From Brachionus plicatilis (lineage: Eukaryota; Rotifera; Eurotatoria; Ploima; Brachionidae): a DNA stretch of 64,000 bases. The translations under genes and the position numbers were made by a program. The DNA lies in the NCBI GenBank assembly GCA_010279815.1, contig QEOQ01000303.1, forward strand, positions 37,140 to 101,139, given 5' to 3'. The notes below the pieces were generated by a model. That model ran no database searches, was not told where the DNA came from, and saw nothing but the letters and a program-made list of their open reading frames with translations. Below, piece after piece: positions 38,856-50,893 of this stretch (positions are counted from its first letter, which is position 1; every line of letters begins with the position of its first letter).

Positions 38856-39570
38856 TTATTGCAATAAAATGACACTGTTATCGAGAGAAGACGGCTGTTC
38901 AAAACTTTGATTTCCTGAAACCGATGGTGGTTGTTGATTCGATGGAATATTTGGAAAATTTAGTTGGTTCTCATTCGTAATGTATCCTTGCGTTGTCATT
39001 TCTATTCGATTTTTGAACTTATTGTCTAAATTTGTGCTCAAATTTCTCAAAACTTGCTCACAGCCAGCTATCTTTTTCTTTGTTTCTGTTAATAACTCAT
39101 CTTTGCGAATTAATTCAGCTCTTAAACATTCAATTTCCTAAAATTTTATTTTAAGTGAATCAAAAAAATTTTGAATTTAACATTACTTCATTTAAAAATT
39201 CGTCAGGACAATTTTTAGATATTTCTAACCGGTGTCTTAAAAATTGTGTCTCTAATACATGTGCTTTTTCATAGAGTTCATTGACCGTTTGGTCTATGGC
39301 TTGAAAAAAAAAGTTAAATAATGAAATAATTGTATTTTAAATAAACCTGATTTTGTTTGTTCAGTAGAATGCGTAATTGGTTTTTTAACCGGTTCGTGCT
39401 TTGTTTTATGCTCTATTAGGTCAACATTATAAATTGAGATAAAACTCTGAAATCCAAACATAATTTAGTTTTCAATTTGAAAAGTTTTAAATGGAAAAAA
39501 ATACTTTAAAAGCAGTTTCTAAATCATTTATGTAAGAATCGAATGGGTTCTGGTCATTGTCAGTCATCAT
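38856..39570 (-). CDS. MED28: Mediator complex subunit 28, 4 exons
   Basis: Minus-strand exons 39570-39505, 39446-39347, 39299-39187 and 39137-38856 join to 186 residues. The order of motifs follows MED28: DSYINDLETAFKSF (family VDELESSFEACF), AIDQTVNELYEKAHVLETQF ([20 protein letters not shown]), LRHRLEISKNCPDEFLNE, then CLRAELIRKDELL (LRNELQRKDALV) and a coiled coil ending CEQVLRNL. MED28 is a head-associated Mediator subunit, acting in the nucleus to link activators and RNA polymerase II. The tail after about residue 140 is Asn/Gln/Ser/Pro-rich and not conserved. Two in-frame ATGs (39570 and 39567) are possible starts. Similarity is moderate but colinear over the whole core. Confidence 0.85.
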
Positions 39571-41168
39571 TGTGTGGAATTTTTAAATTTTCAATTTTTG
39601 AATTTTTTTATAAATAATTAATAATTTTTTCTAAATAATTTTTTGCATAAAAGAGCAAATCAAAGTTTATTTTATTCCTTTTAATTATCTGCATTATTTT
39701 TTTTTAAATTAAAAAATTAAATGTATAATTGATAAATTATCTTATTAATTTTAGAGAAAATGTTTTAAATATATTATATATTCTAAATTTTTTTAATAAT
39801 TAACTTGAAAATGATATAGCGATTTTAAGATTTTATATCAAATATTTAATTATTGGTAAAAATAAAGTAAGTCAAAGTCTTTATTTTATGATTACACCTG
39901 AGATTTGAAATTTCGACTTACAAATTATTGGAATTGAAATTGGAATTATTTTTTAGACATTTATAATAGTAATGTTCTAAATTCATCTCTCTAAAATTAA
40001 CACGTTTAATATTCCAATAAAAAAAAACGTCAAAAATTATTTTTTAATTATTTTTTGAAACAAACTCTAATCAGTTTTAATTGTATTTCAAATAGATTTG
40101 ATAAATTAAAATTATTTTAAAAAATTTCTTTTTTTAACTTTTTAATCAAAAAACTCAAAATAATTTGTAAAATACGTTTTTAAAATTAAATATAATTTTT
40201 GAGTCTTTTTTGCCTTAAAATCAAAGAAAAGACGAAAAGCAATTTTAAAATACAGCTCAAGAATTCCAAAAATTAGTAGTAGGATTTTATCTTGCTTTTT
40301 AAGAACTTTTGTTATTTTAAACATGTAAAAATATTCTTGAAAAACAATTTTTTATTCAAATTTAATAACACAATTTGTATATTGTTTATAATTTTTATTA
40401 TTATTCCATTTATTTTATCATTATGTTTGTTGTTTAATTTTAAAAATTTGAAATGAAGGTAATCAAAAAACAATAATGTTTAACATAACTTCAAAATCCA
40501 AGTAAGCAACCGATTACAAGAATTAAAACAAAAATAAAAATATTAATTGGCCCCTTTTGACTAATTTAAAAATTTTTTAGCAAGTTGATCGATTAATCTT
40601 TAAAGCTTATTCGTCGTATTTACATTTAAAATGACTTTATGTTTTAATAACGTAAATTATAAATAATTACAAAAAGATTTTAGCTTTATTTGTAAATCAA
40701 AATATTAATTAAAAAAGTACTATTTTAAAGAAAATTTTTTAATTGAAAAAAAAATGAAAATTTTAACCAAATTTTCAATTTTGTTCTAGGTTAGACTAAT
40801 TATTAAAACCGTTTAATAAAACATAAAATTAAAACCAAATTGGATAGTTTATTTTTAAATTTTAATCCTTGATTAAATTTTCAATTCAAATTTTGAATTT
40901 TTTCTTCTGAATTGCTTTTATTTTAAAATATTTAAAAAAAAATGAAAAGTAATTAACAATGGACTCTAGTAGTTTCCAACGTGATTTAGTCCTTCTATTG
41001 AGCCCAATATTAAAATTTATTTTTAATTATTTTTTTTAATAGATAAACCTGATCTATTTTTAAAAAGTATAATGTACTTTTTCATTAAAAAAAGGATAAT
41101 TTAAATTGCATTTCATTTCATTAAGCCTATTGTAAAAAATATAAAATTTTCTTTCTTTTTTTTAAAAT
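39571..41168. other. intergenic, no supported gene
   Basis: AT-rich, stops in all frames. Confidence 0.5.
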
Positions 41169-41260
41169 GGGGACTGAAAAGAAGGTCGAAACGACCGTTC
41201 GGAACAGTCCTGGGTTAAACCCAAAAATATATTTTTTAATTAAAAAAAAAAAAAAATAAA
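41169..41260 (+). repeat. hairpin, A-tailed short repeat (tRNA-like SINE family), copy D
   Basis: The outer stem GGACTG/CAGTCC (41171-41176, 41205-41210) encloses inner stem GGTCG-AAA-CGACC and a GTTCGGAA strand. A second small hairpin, TGGGTTAAACCCA, follows, and then an A/T-rich tail ending in a long A run. The tail (AAACCCAAAAATATATTTTT) matches that of the copy at 50119 (AAACCCAAAATTATTTAATT), which is why they are treated as one family. Confidence 0.7.
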
Positions 41261-44200
41261 AATTGCATTTCATTCACTAAAAAGATCATTAAAGCTGTAT
41301 TGACTGGGAATATGTGATTTAATAAGTACTTGTTGAGATTGTTAATTCAACCAAATGTCAAGTATAATTAATTTGCCTCTTTAAATTAATAATTATCAAT
41401 ATTTATTATTTATTGAATACCCAGGTAATTTAATTTAGAGCATCATAATTTTATCTAGTAAATGAAAACTTTAAAATTTTTTATTTAATTTGCCTCGAGG
41501 ATTTGCCTATCAAGCATAAAAATAATTAAAAAGTTTAGCGTTATTTTTATTTCATTGTATTTAATTGTTTTTCATGTGACGATTGTTACGGATCATAAAC
41601 AAATAATCGCTGCAAATATTTACTCATTAAACTATTTCCTCGCTTGATTGTATGTTCAAAGATTATATCCTTGTGTTGATTTTTACAACAAAAGATAGAC
41701 AAAACAATCAAGAACAAGTACATAAATTGATTTAACGGCTAGTGAGTTTATATCCGCATCGAGCTAATTTTTTTTTACCTTAAGCTATTTGAGATAATCC
41801 GCGATCATTGAACACAGTATTATCTCATTGTTTTGACTAAGCTGGTTTCACGACAATAAATATTTAATTTTATTTTATATCAATTTTTACACTTAATTTA
41901 ATTTCTTATTGTTACTGGTGCCTTCAGGACTGTAATGTTCCAAAGTTAATCTCATGCTCAATTTAACTTGAGCAATAAAATTTGGAATAAACCTCCGACT
42001 GAGTTCTATATGACAAGTTGACTGTGTAAAAATTGACTTTCTGATTATTCACTTTAATCAGAGTACATCTAATTTGAATTCCAAATATTCCCGATTTTTT
42101 CCGAAAATGAATTCCGTGTTACACAATTGATTGCAGTCTCGCGAACTTAATCTGCCAAATTACAAGCTACGCTTTCGAGATCGATGAGCTGATTCTAATC
42201 GGAAAGTGAGAACTAGAATCTGTTTGTTGATGCCAAGATCAAAGACATGGATGGACACACTTGTTTGCATGCTAAAGATTATACCTCGCGTTTCGCAGTC
42301 AGTCAATCAATTCTTGATTTTTTTCAAAATGATTTAATCACTTTTCTTTGATTTTTTAGATTTCCTTTCGTTGAAAGAACAGTTAATTATTTGATATTTT
42401 AATTTTTGTATTCTTTGCATGATTCAAAAATAAAAGGTAATTGATTGAGTTTTTATTTTGTGATGATATTATAACAAAAACATAAACACTTTTTATTACT
42501 CAATTTTAAATTTTACCCTAATGACTTTTGGCCAAAGTAAGATGCTATAAAAAGTTAAATTGGCGAATATTTTACTTAAAAATAATAAATTAATTTTTTA
42601 TTTAAATTTTGAAAAGTATTTTTATTGGTATAATATATTCAAAAAATATTTATTAATTTATTTCATCTAGCGCCAATTCTGGCGATGTATTAAAATTAAA
42701 AATGTAAAAAGTAAAATGTAAGACAAAAATAATAATAATCACAAAATATATAATATAATTGTGAGTAATTAAAAATTTCATAAATAATATTTCGGATAAA
42801 TCCAACAAACAAAAAATTAAATCATTGAAAAATGTCTAGAGAATTAAATTGGAAAATATAAATATAGATAATCAGAGAATATAGATAATATAATTATTAT
42901 TATTATTATTTCAATAAACACCTCTAGAATGATGAAAAATTAATTAAAAAAATAAAGTAAAATAAAAAAATAAAAGATATTAAGAAATTAAGTATATTGT
43001 TGAATCAATCAGATTTTATCTTTGTTGTCCAAATAAAAAGAAAAAGATAATACTACAACTCAAAAAAAGAACAATTAAAATTTTTCAATTTTTTTTCTTA
43101 ATCACTTTCTTTTCTATAATCAAATGCTTTATAAAATATGACTTTATTTTAAAATATTTCTATTTTTTTAAATCCTTTCGTTGAAACTTTTTTACATTTT
43201 TATCTTTTATTGAATGCATAACTATGGTCATCTTTAACACCCCAGAGATATCCTCCAATATTATTCCTAAAAAAAAATAAAACAATTCTATTTGTTTGTT
43301 TTCATTAAATCGGTTTATTTGATACCTGAAATATTAAAAAAAAAAAAAACTATAAACTTATTTTTAAAATTAAATTTAAAAAATGTTATAAATAGTGATC
43401 AAAACAATGATAAAAAAACAATCACAAAATAATTCTGAAAAATTAAAGTTTTTTATGTGTTCACATTTTTAGTTTATTTACATGTATTATTTATTTAATT
43501 AAAGTTTAGTTTATAAAATATTAGGCCATAGAAAAAAATGATGAGAACAAAGTGCATAGATTAGTTACATTAAAGTAATAGATGAAATTAATTTTCATTA
43601 TTTTAAACTAATTGTCAAGCTTATTTTCAACCCATTTAAAGTTTAGGCACGGTATCCAAATTGATCTGAAAAAATTTGATTTTTCTTCAGTTAGAAATCA
43701 AAGCCCGTAAATTTTTAAATTCATAGATCAAGACATTATTTTGATTGTTTAAAAATTTATGTTCTTTTTGATTAAAAAATATTCAAGAAAACATATTTAT
43801 CTTAATTGAGTCTATTGTTTATAAAATGATGTTTAAGATATTTTAATGACAGAAAAAGGTTTTTATTTTGCAGCAAGGTTTGATTTTTTAAAAAACTTGA
43901 TATGATGATATATGGCAGTGTTTTTCGCCAAGCATTTTAGGAATTTATGTCTATTTTAAACTCAAAATGTTAATTAAATTTATATTCAATTTAATTAAAA
44001 TAGCCTTGCGTGCAAATTAAAATTTAAAACAAGAAATACTTAGAACAGATTTGCTTAGAAAAATGTCAAATTTTAATTGAAGAAATTCCAGTTTAATCTA
44101 GCTTTAAAAAAATCATCAATTTAGGCGAATTTATGCGCCGCACACAATCAAGATTACTGCTCAGATTTCTTAGTCTAGTTGATTTCTAGCTCTTTGAATC

Positions 44201-45329
44201 GACTCTAAATTGCTATGCAAATAGGCAACACAAACATGTTCAGTCATTTTGTTCTTTTCGTGGCCAAAATCTCATTAAAACCACTTAAAACTAGATTAAC
44301 TTATTGAAATATATTTGTAATTAAGAAACGTTACAAATTCTCAAAAAGTTTCGAGTACCTAGAGAGGTACAAGTAAAACTTTTCTTTTTTATTTAAAGAC
44401 CAATATTTACAATCAATTAAATTTGACACGATAATCGTTGATTTTGTTGAATTAAATGAAACGATTACTAGGTTAAATGCTTCTAAAAGTTAAGTATAGC
44501 CGTGCATTTAATTTAATTAAGTTAGATTTGAAAAATTTCAAATTGTTAAAAAAAGAACATTTTTACCTAAATGTGACAATGTTAATTTGCGATTTTAAAT
44601 ATGTGTTTACCATCGGGATTAGAAATATTTGGTTCAGCAATAATCGTTAAATTTAAGACAATTAATATTTAAGTTTTATTATACCTTTTGAATTAGTATT
44701 TTAAATGCTAATAGCTGTTTATTGAAATTTGTCAACAACAACAAATAAAATTTATCTCATATTCACTAAAACTTTTCAACAAAAAAAAATCTTAATAGAC
44801 TTGAGCTTTAAAATTCCTTTCAAATTCAGTTGATAAAAAATCGTGATTAAAAAAGTGTTTTAGCACCTCTAGCTTCTTTCATAAGCAAACAAAGCTCCAT
44901 TCTTCAAGATTACTCAATCACCACTGTTTGCACAGCGATAAGCAGCTTGTGATCTATGTGAAAATTGTTGAACATCAAAATTTTTAAGCATTTAAGAAAA
45001 AAATTCAAAAATAAAGATTTTATGAAAAATTTTTTTATTCAAATTTAAATTAAAAGGTAAAAACGATTAGTAGAAAAAAAAAAACGAAAAAAAAAAAACA
45101 AATATATGTTTTATGTTACAATAGAAAAGAAAAACTCTTTTAATCATTGAGATTCCATTTAAAACTCACTTATTTTTTTTAAACATTTAGAAAAAAAAAA
45201 AATTTTGTCCCGTAACAAAAAATAATATATAACTCATGATTGTCTAAAATTGCTCTTTAGAAAAAAAAAAAGAAAAAAAAAAAAAACATTTAGCTGCAAC
45301 TTTAAATGGAACTTGAGTTTGAAAAAATT
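41261..45329. other. gene-free DNA downstream of Tbx2/3, possibly regulatory
   Basis: About 4 kb without a supported gene. From about 41500 to 42310 and again near 44130-44300 the sequence is less AT-rich and more complex than ordinary intergenic DNA here. It includes a POU octamer ATGCAAAT at 44215-44222. A possible minus-strand mini-exon at 43207-43268 is mentioned under findings. Near 45060-45290 A runs dominate, probably the Tbx2/3 3' UTR. Confidence 0.45.
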
Positions 45330-48197
45330 TCACATCAATTGATCACTTTCATTTTTTTGAAAGCTATTGTCGGCTTCTGTCTCCTCATCTACACACACTT
45401 GTTCCTTGTCATCTGTTGTGTCATGTCCTGTCTCTTCGTTATCACTTACTCTAGGCTCTTCAGTAGTGGACTGGTCGTGCTCGTCGTCACTGTGCGCCAA
45501 CTCTTCATCGTCTTGTTTAGACTCAGATTGTTTGTTCGCCACGTGACTATTCGGCGACAAGAGCCTAGCGGCTTCGTTCTGTGTCTGGGTCTGATTCTGA
45601 GCACTTATTAAATTCTGATATTTGGCTACTAAAAGATAAAAGGCTTCGGGTGAAAACGAAGCAAATGCCGGCTGATTTGGCATCAACAGATTCGAACTTT
45701 TCAATGGCGAATTTGTACACGACGAATTTGAGCTTAGGTCCGACGAACTAGTCGACAGTGTTGTCTGATTTTCTGGCCGAGTTGAGTCGTCGTGTTTGTT
45801 CTCTATCAACGATTCAATGTCAAATGAACACTTGGGCTTGCAGCTTTGACTCTTGGGCTTGGTGTCGCCAGCCAGTGAACTGGTAGGCGCAAAATGAGGC
45901 ATTAGTCCCGGGAACGGAAAGTATTTTTGTTGTTCAAATTGTGCAAATGGGTTAAAATGCTGATTTGGAATTGGATACTGATTGTACATGAATGGCATGG
46001 GGGGTGCCGTTAGTGGTTTTGGCGATACAGGCTCACACTTTTGTCTTTTGGCCGAATACTGTCTAGACGGACTGGACGTGCTGCTTCTCGATCTGGACCT
46101 GCTTCTAGTCTTTTCGTTTTCATTGTCGTCCTCTTCTTCGTTTTCCTCCAGTTCTTCGTCGCTCTCGTTCCTCCGATTGACCAAGTCGCTTTGGCTGTAC
46201 CGACTGTCCAAAGCCGACTGGTGATGAGCAGAGTGCATAAATCCATGATGAGCCATGAAGCTCGCACCACTTGGCATCTGTGCATAAGAACCAGTGCTAT
46301 TAATTGACGAATTTGGCACAATTCTTCTTAAAAATTAAATTAATTTTTTTTCAAAAAAATTCAAGTACACATTATTATTTTAATTTTAATAATAATTTGA
46401 TTTTTTTTAAACAATATAAAAAGGCTTTAATATTTAAAATTAATATAAATTTTAAATTTTTTTTTTAATAATGATATGGACTTAATTTTCTGAATAGATA
46501 CATTTTTTTTATAATATTTTTTAACAATGTAAAAAAGTCTTTAATATTTTAAATAAAAAAAAAAATTTTTTTTCCAAACGAGCGAAAAAGACTTGATAGT
46601 CTGAATACAAAATAATAAAGACTGTAATATTTTAAATTAATGAAAAAATTGATTTTTTTTCCATTATAAAATGGGCTTAATATTTTAGTATAAATAAAAT
46701 TCAAATTTCAAACAAAATAAAAAAGCCTTTAATATCTTAAATTAATAAAAAAAAAAAAAAATTCAAACAGACATAAAAGCTTAATAGTTTAAATAAAAAG
46801 AATTTCAATTTTTTTTATAAAATAATAAAGACTGTAATATTTTCAAGTAATGGAAACAAATTAATTTTTTCAAACAAGATAAAAAAACTTTATATTAGGA
46901 ATAGAAATAATTTTTGATTTTTTTTTTATGGCTAAAATATTTTAAATTAATGGGAAATTTAATTTTTTTATCATAACAAAATGGGCTAAATATTCTGTAA
47001 AAATAAAATTTTCCAATTTTTTTCAATCAAAATAAAAAAGTCTTTTTAAAATTTAATTTAAATAAATTAAAGTAAAGTAGGAGAAAAAAGTTTACTTTTT
47101 GTCTCTTTTTCCCTGTCCATTGTCTCTAAAGCCTTTGGCGAACGGATTGTGGTCGATTTTGAGCTGAGTTATTCTCTCATTTTGGTAAGCAGTGACAGCA
47201 ATGAACTCTGTTTCTTTGAACACAAACGTTTTAAAGTCACTCCAGGGCAGTCTCATCACATCGCTTTGCTTGACAATGTGAAACCTGGGCTGATACTTGT
47301 GCATCGAGTTCAAAATTGTCTGATGATTAAACAAATTCTTTTAAAAAATTTAAAAATTTCCTCCAAATATAAGCTTACAAATCCGTGCTTGTCCTGGATG
47401 TTGTTGGTGAGCTTGAGCTTGTGAAACGACACATTTTTGGACATCCATTGTTCGCCAGTGGCCGGCGAGTCCGGATGTATGTACATTCGCTTGGGCATCT
47501 CGGGGTCCGCTTTGCCAGCCACCATCCATTTCGAGTTGTGAAACTTGTAGCGGCAATCGTCGGCCGGTATCACATCCATCAGCAGTATGTACTTGGCCCG
47601 TTTGTCCAGACCGCTCACTTTCACCTTGAACGCAGGAAACATGCGTCTAGAGGAAAAAAAAAAAAAAATTTTTTTTCTATTCCCAAAATGCATTCCAATC
47701 TACCTTCCAGATTTTGTGATGACCATTTCGGTGCCGTTCCTGTAGAACTGGTCCCAAAGGTCCTTGTCGATGAGCTCTGCCTTGTAGTCTAGGTCCGAGG
47801 TGTCCTTGTCCGCGTTTACGCTGGAGGTGGTGAGCTTGGAGCTGTTTGGCGACATGGGCTTCGACGACTTGGATGAAATGGATGACGAAGAAGACGAGGA
47901 GGAGCTGGAGGGCGAAATGGGCAGTGTGTTGGGCGCGCCAAACGACTGCATCAGATCGCCGCCTCTGCTCGCCCGATATTGACTCTGCGACATCATCAGG
48001 AAAGGATTGGTCATCGCGTTCAAAAAGCTCGACAACTCAGGTCGGCTCTGGCTCAGCTGCTGCTGCTGCTGCTGAGCCATTAGCGCTGCAATGTTGGCAA
48101 ATGCCGGATTGTACGGCATCTGAGACTGAAAGCCTAGTGATCTAACTGACATGTTTTGTGACGACTTGGGCACTCCACTATTCACTACCATTGACAT
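45330..48197 (-). CDS. TBX2/3: T-box transcription factor, Tbx2/3 (bifid/omb) subfamily, 4 exons
   Basis: Minus-strand exons 48197-47704, 47646-47379, 47319-47096 and 46326-45330 give 660 residues. The T-box runs from about 145 to 325: [124 protein letters not shown] and [17 protein letters not shown]. The [21 protein letters not shown] and [10 protein letters not shown] blocks are typical of Tbx2/3 rather than Tbx1, Tbx4/5 or Brachyury. These proteins are DNA-binding repressors in development. The N-terminus has a polyQ run and Ser-rich stretches; the long last exon encodes acidic and Ser-rich regions (EEDDNENE) and a Phe/Pro-rich part. Exon 1 splits Arg (AG|A). The gene is GC-richer than its neighbours and sits alone in a gene-free interval of more than 18 kb between MED28 and NAXD. 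Confidence 0.96.
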
Positions 48198-48484
48198 TGA
48201 GTTAACAAAAAAAATATTCTATTTTTTTTTTTTACTAAATAAACAAGAAAAATTAAATTTTTTTTTTCTTTATTTCAAATTAACATTAAAAGAGACAATG
48301 TGAAAAGAGAGAAAAGAAAATGTATGATTTAAAAGCGAGTAATTTTTGGGCCAAATTAGCATGCGATTACTAATCGAGATCGCAAAGATTATCTAAACTT
48401 GCAACTGTTCGGTCCATTAAGACCAATCTAATTGCGGATAAGTCTAGCGCATTTGTTTGAACTTATTAAAAATGTTTAGATATT

Positions 48485-48509
48485 TTGTTGTTGTTGTTGT
48501 TGTTGTTGT
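48485..48509. repeat. (TTG)n microsatellite
   Basis: About eight TTG units. Confidence 0.95.
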
Positions 48510-48633
48510 CATCGTTTCGCTCTCTAGTCTCTTATCTAGCCCACTATTCAAATAGATAACACAAATATTTATAGCTAATCTTTATACGATTGAAATTAAC
48601 AAGAATTACGAGCTATTAGAAAACAAAAACTAG

Positions 48634-48652
48634 CTCTCTCTCTCTCTCTCTT
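48634..48652. repeat. (CT)n microsatellite
   Basis: About nine CT units, continuing as TTTCTC. Confidence 0.9.
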
Positions 48653-49228
48653 TCTCGTTTAACTAGAAAAAAATGAACGAAAAAAAAAAGAGAAAAAAAA
48701 TTAAAATGTTTGGTTGGGTTGTTATTAACAAATTTAGGTGGAGTTAAAAAACTAACAAAACAAAAAAAAATTTTAATTTAACAATTCTTCTTCTTCATCC
48801 AACTAAAATTAACACTTTACTTCTATTATTTATTTGATTTTTAAAAATTAAACATTTTATTTCATTGGTTGATTAGACTAATAATTGCCATTGGTTGTTT
48901 CGAGTCTGTGTTTAATTATTAATGAGTCAGCAATTAAGTTTGTGTATGCTACGCCAATCATCTATGATTCTCGACTAAAATCGATCTCCTCCTCTCCTCT
49001 CTTTTTTCTCTCTCTCTCTGTGCTCAAACTTTGAGATATGTCAAACTCTTGAAAGAATCACTTACATTAATGGCTTTTTGCTTCAATTTACCTTTCCAAA
49101 TCACCCTCATCTGAAAATTTGCAAAGCCGCAATCATCAGACCGTAAAAACTACTCTGAAAGCTTTTAGCCAATTTGCCATAACCATAGCTGTCGCACACA
49201 GTACCAAGCATGTTTAGGACCATGTCAA

Positions 49229-49244
49229 CACACACACACACACT
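49229..49244. repeat. (CA)n microsatellite
   Basis: About eight CA units, then CTCACTCA. Confidence 0.9.
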
Positions 49245-50118
49245 CACTCAAACAAATATTTGCTAGTTTACCTTTTTTTCTCCTAATATTTCCAACTAGT
49301 CACCAGGGACCTGTGCTGCTAAACACACACTTTATGTTCTTGCTTATTGTGTTCTAAATTATAAACGCTTGAAAAAAATAAGAAAAAAAATTTTTTTCTT
49401 TTCAATTATAGCACACTGTTTCTGTTTTAGACTTGTTTTTGTTAACACAATACGCGTCATCATCAAAAAAGCTAAAAACCGAATGCATTTAAGCAACATA
49501 ACAACAAAAATCTAGAAAAGAAAAAAAATGTTACTCATAGCTAATTCGTATTTAAATATGTACAAATCGATTAATGTGGAAAAACTAAAGCCCCATACTC
49601 ATTATTATTGAATTAAAATCTATTAGAGCAAATAAAATATTCGACTCTAGTCTATTATCTCTATTTGTTTATCTATTTTTTTTTTTGATATAAAAATGTT
49701 CATCATCTACCAACGATCTCAAAATGTAGCAACACTGAAAAAATGTCTATTAATTGATTTGCATATTTGTTCATCTATTTAGTCTAGCGAAATCAAGGGT
49801 TATCATGTATTATCTATTTCGGCTGCGGAATTTTCATTTCCCTATAGACACACTTTGATATTAATGAAAACGTGATCGCTCACAAGATAGTCGTCTAGCG
49901 CAGGTTTATGTACAGAAGGCTTATGCTCTCTCTCTCTTTCTCTATTTCTCTCTTCACTCCCCGATCCCCACTGACAATTCACATACATTACCAGAAAAAA
50001 AAAAATAAATAAAATTTTAATATTTTTTTTCTTTTTTTGTTTTTAATTTTTAATTATTTTTTATATAATAATTTTCTACAAAATTTCGCTAAATTTTTTA
50101 CATTCTATAGTGACAAGA

Positions 50119-50205
50119 GGGTTTGAACGAAGACTAAAGCTATTCGGACAAACCCTGTGGAAACCCAAAATTATTTAATTAATAAAATTAAAAAAAAATA
50201 AAAAA
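50119..50205 (+). repeat. hairpin, A-tailed short repeat (tRNA-like SINE family), copy A
   Basis: The outer stem GGGTTTG/CAAACCC (50119-50125, 50149-50155) pairs perfectly over 7 bases and encloses AACGAAGACTAAAGCTATTCGG. CCTGTGGAAACCC and an AT-rich tail with A runs follow. CGAA and TTCG can pair inside the outer stem, leaving a bulged A, as in copy B. Confidence 0.7.
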
Positions 50206-50295
50206 AAACCCTGTCCCTCTACCCAGTTCTATGCTTAGAGCGCAATGGAAACGAAACGAGTATTTAAGTGGATTATCTTTACTCTTTCAAGTAGC

Positions 50296-50340
50296 GATTC
50301 TATCCAAAGACTAAAACTAGTCGCGATCATTGAATTTATT
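50296..50340 (+). repeat. hairpin short repeat, copy E
   Basis: CCAAAGACTAAAACTAGTCG resembles CGAAGACTAAAGCTATTCGG of copy A. The inner stem GACTA/TAGTC (50309-50313, 50318-50322) is perfect; the outer stem is poor. Most degenerate of the local cluster. Confidence 0.45.
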
Positions 50341-50343
50341 TAT

Positions 50344-50425
50344 TAAAAATATAGTTTGGGAAATCCCCAGGCAGGTTGGAATCGAACTTTAGTCCTTCCT
50401 TTCAGCCAAATGATAAAGAGAATTG
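50344..50425 (-). repeat. tRNA-like short repeat, minus-strand copy with A and B boxes
   Basis: Read on the minus strand, TGGCTGAAAGG (50408-50398) fits the pol III A box and GTTCGATTCC (50387-50378) fits the B box. CCTGGGGATTTCCCAAA and an AT-rich tail follow, matching the tail of copies A and D. The A-B spacing is only about 10 bases, much shorter than in a tRNA, so this is a SINE-like derivative and not a tRNA gene. Confidence 0.6.
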
Positions 50426-50570
50426 ATTTAAAAAATAGATGGAAAGAAATAAATATAATAAGATCATTGAATGAAAAAAAAAATTAAAAGAACAGCACAA
50501 GATCTGACTAATCCAACACAACAAAAATTCAGAACAGTTATCGATAAGCTACAGTAAATACGTCTAACAG

Positions 50571-50650
50571 GGTGGCTGGCAAAGAAGGCACTACGCCGTT
50601 CGCAGCTGCCAAAAGGAACTTTCCCTCTGAATTATGTTTAAAAAAAAAAG
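50571..50650 (+). repeat. hairpin, A-tailed short repeat, copy C
   Basis: Outer GGCTG/CAGCT, inner GGC ACTAC GCC, strands GCAAAGAA and GTTCG, then an AT-rich segment ending in a run of ten A. TGGCAAAGAAGG fits the A-box pattern. Confidence 0.65.
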
Positions 50651-50838
50651 AAGATCTGCAAAATAATCAAGCAAGGTGAAGTCTCACCAAGGCAGTTCAC
50701 AATCAAATCGCAATTTGAATCCAGTCCGATCCATTTTATTTGCAATTTCTCATCACATATCTATTATATCAAAATATTAAAATAAACATGTATTTTATTT
50801 TCAAAGTTATAAAAAAAAATTTGTAATGCAAACATGAC

Positions 50839-50893
50839 GGTTCAAACGAAGGCTGTTGCCATTCGGTGACCAAATTATTTAAAAAAAAATAAC
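50839..50893 (+). repeat. hairpin, A-tailed short repeat, copy B
   Basis: Outer GGTT/GACC, then AAACGAA GGC TGTT GCC ATTCGGT, then CAAATTATTTAAAAAAAAA. The CGAA/TTCG pairing with one bulged A is clear. Confidence 0.65.

Larger units (their letters stand above)
48198..50118. other. Tbx2/3 upstream region, non-coding, simple repeats
   Basis: Non-coding on both strands, with more complex, less AT-rich sequence than other intergenic parts. It contains (TTG)n at 48485-48509, (CT)n at 48634-48652, a CT-rich run at 49008-49020, (CA)n at 49229-49244 and CT-rich runs at 49927-49955. This is compatible with a 5' UTR/promoter and enhancers. Confidence 0.5.

Noticed and set aside
44215..44222. POU octamer ATGCAAAT (another near 56988)
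   Set aside because: Too short to be meaningful alone in AT-rich DNA.
50355..50370. kB-like site GGGGATTTCC, tempting beside an NF-kB gene in the window
   Set aside because: It is part of the recurring tail hairpin of the short repeat family and far from the NF-kB gene; coincidence is likely.
50344..50430. Possible tRNA gene on the minus strand
   Set aside because: B box is good, but the A box is too close and no acceptor or anticodon stem can be drawn, so it is listed as a SINE-like repeat.
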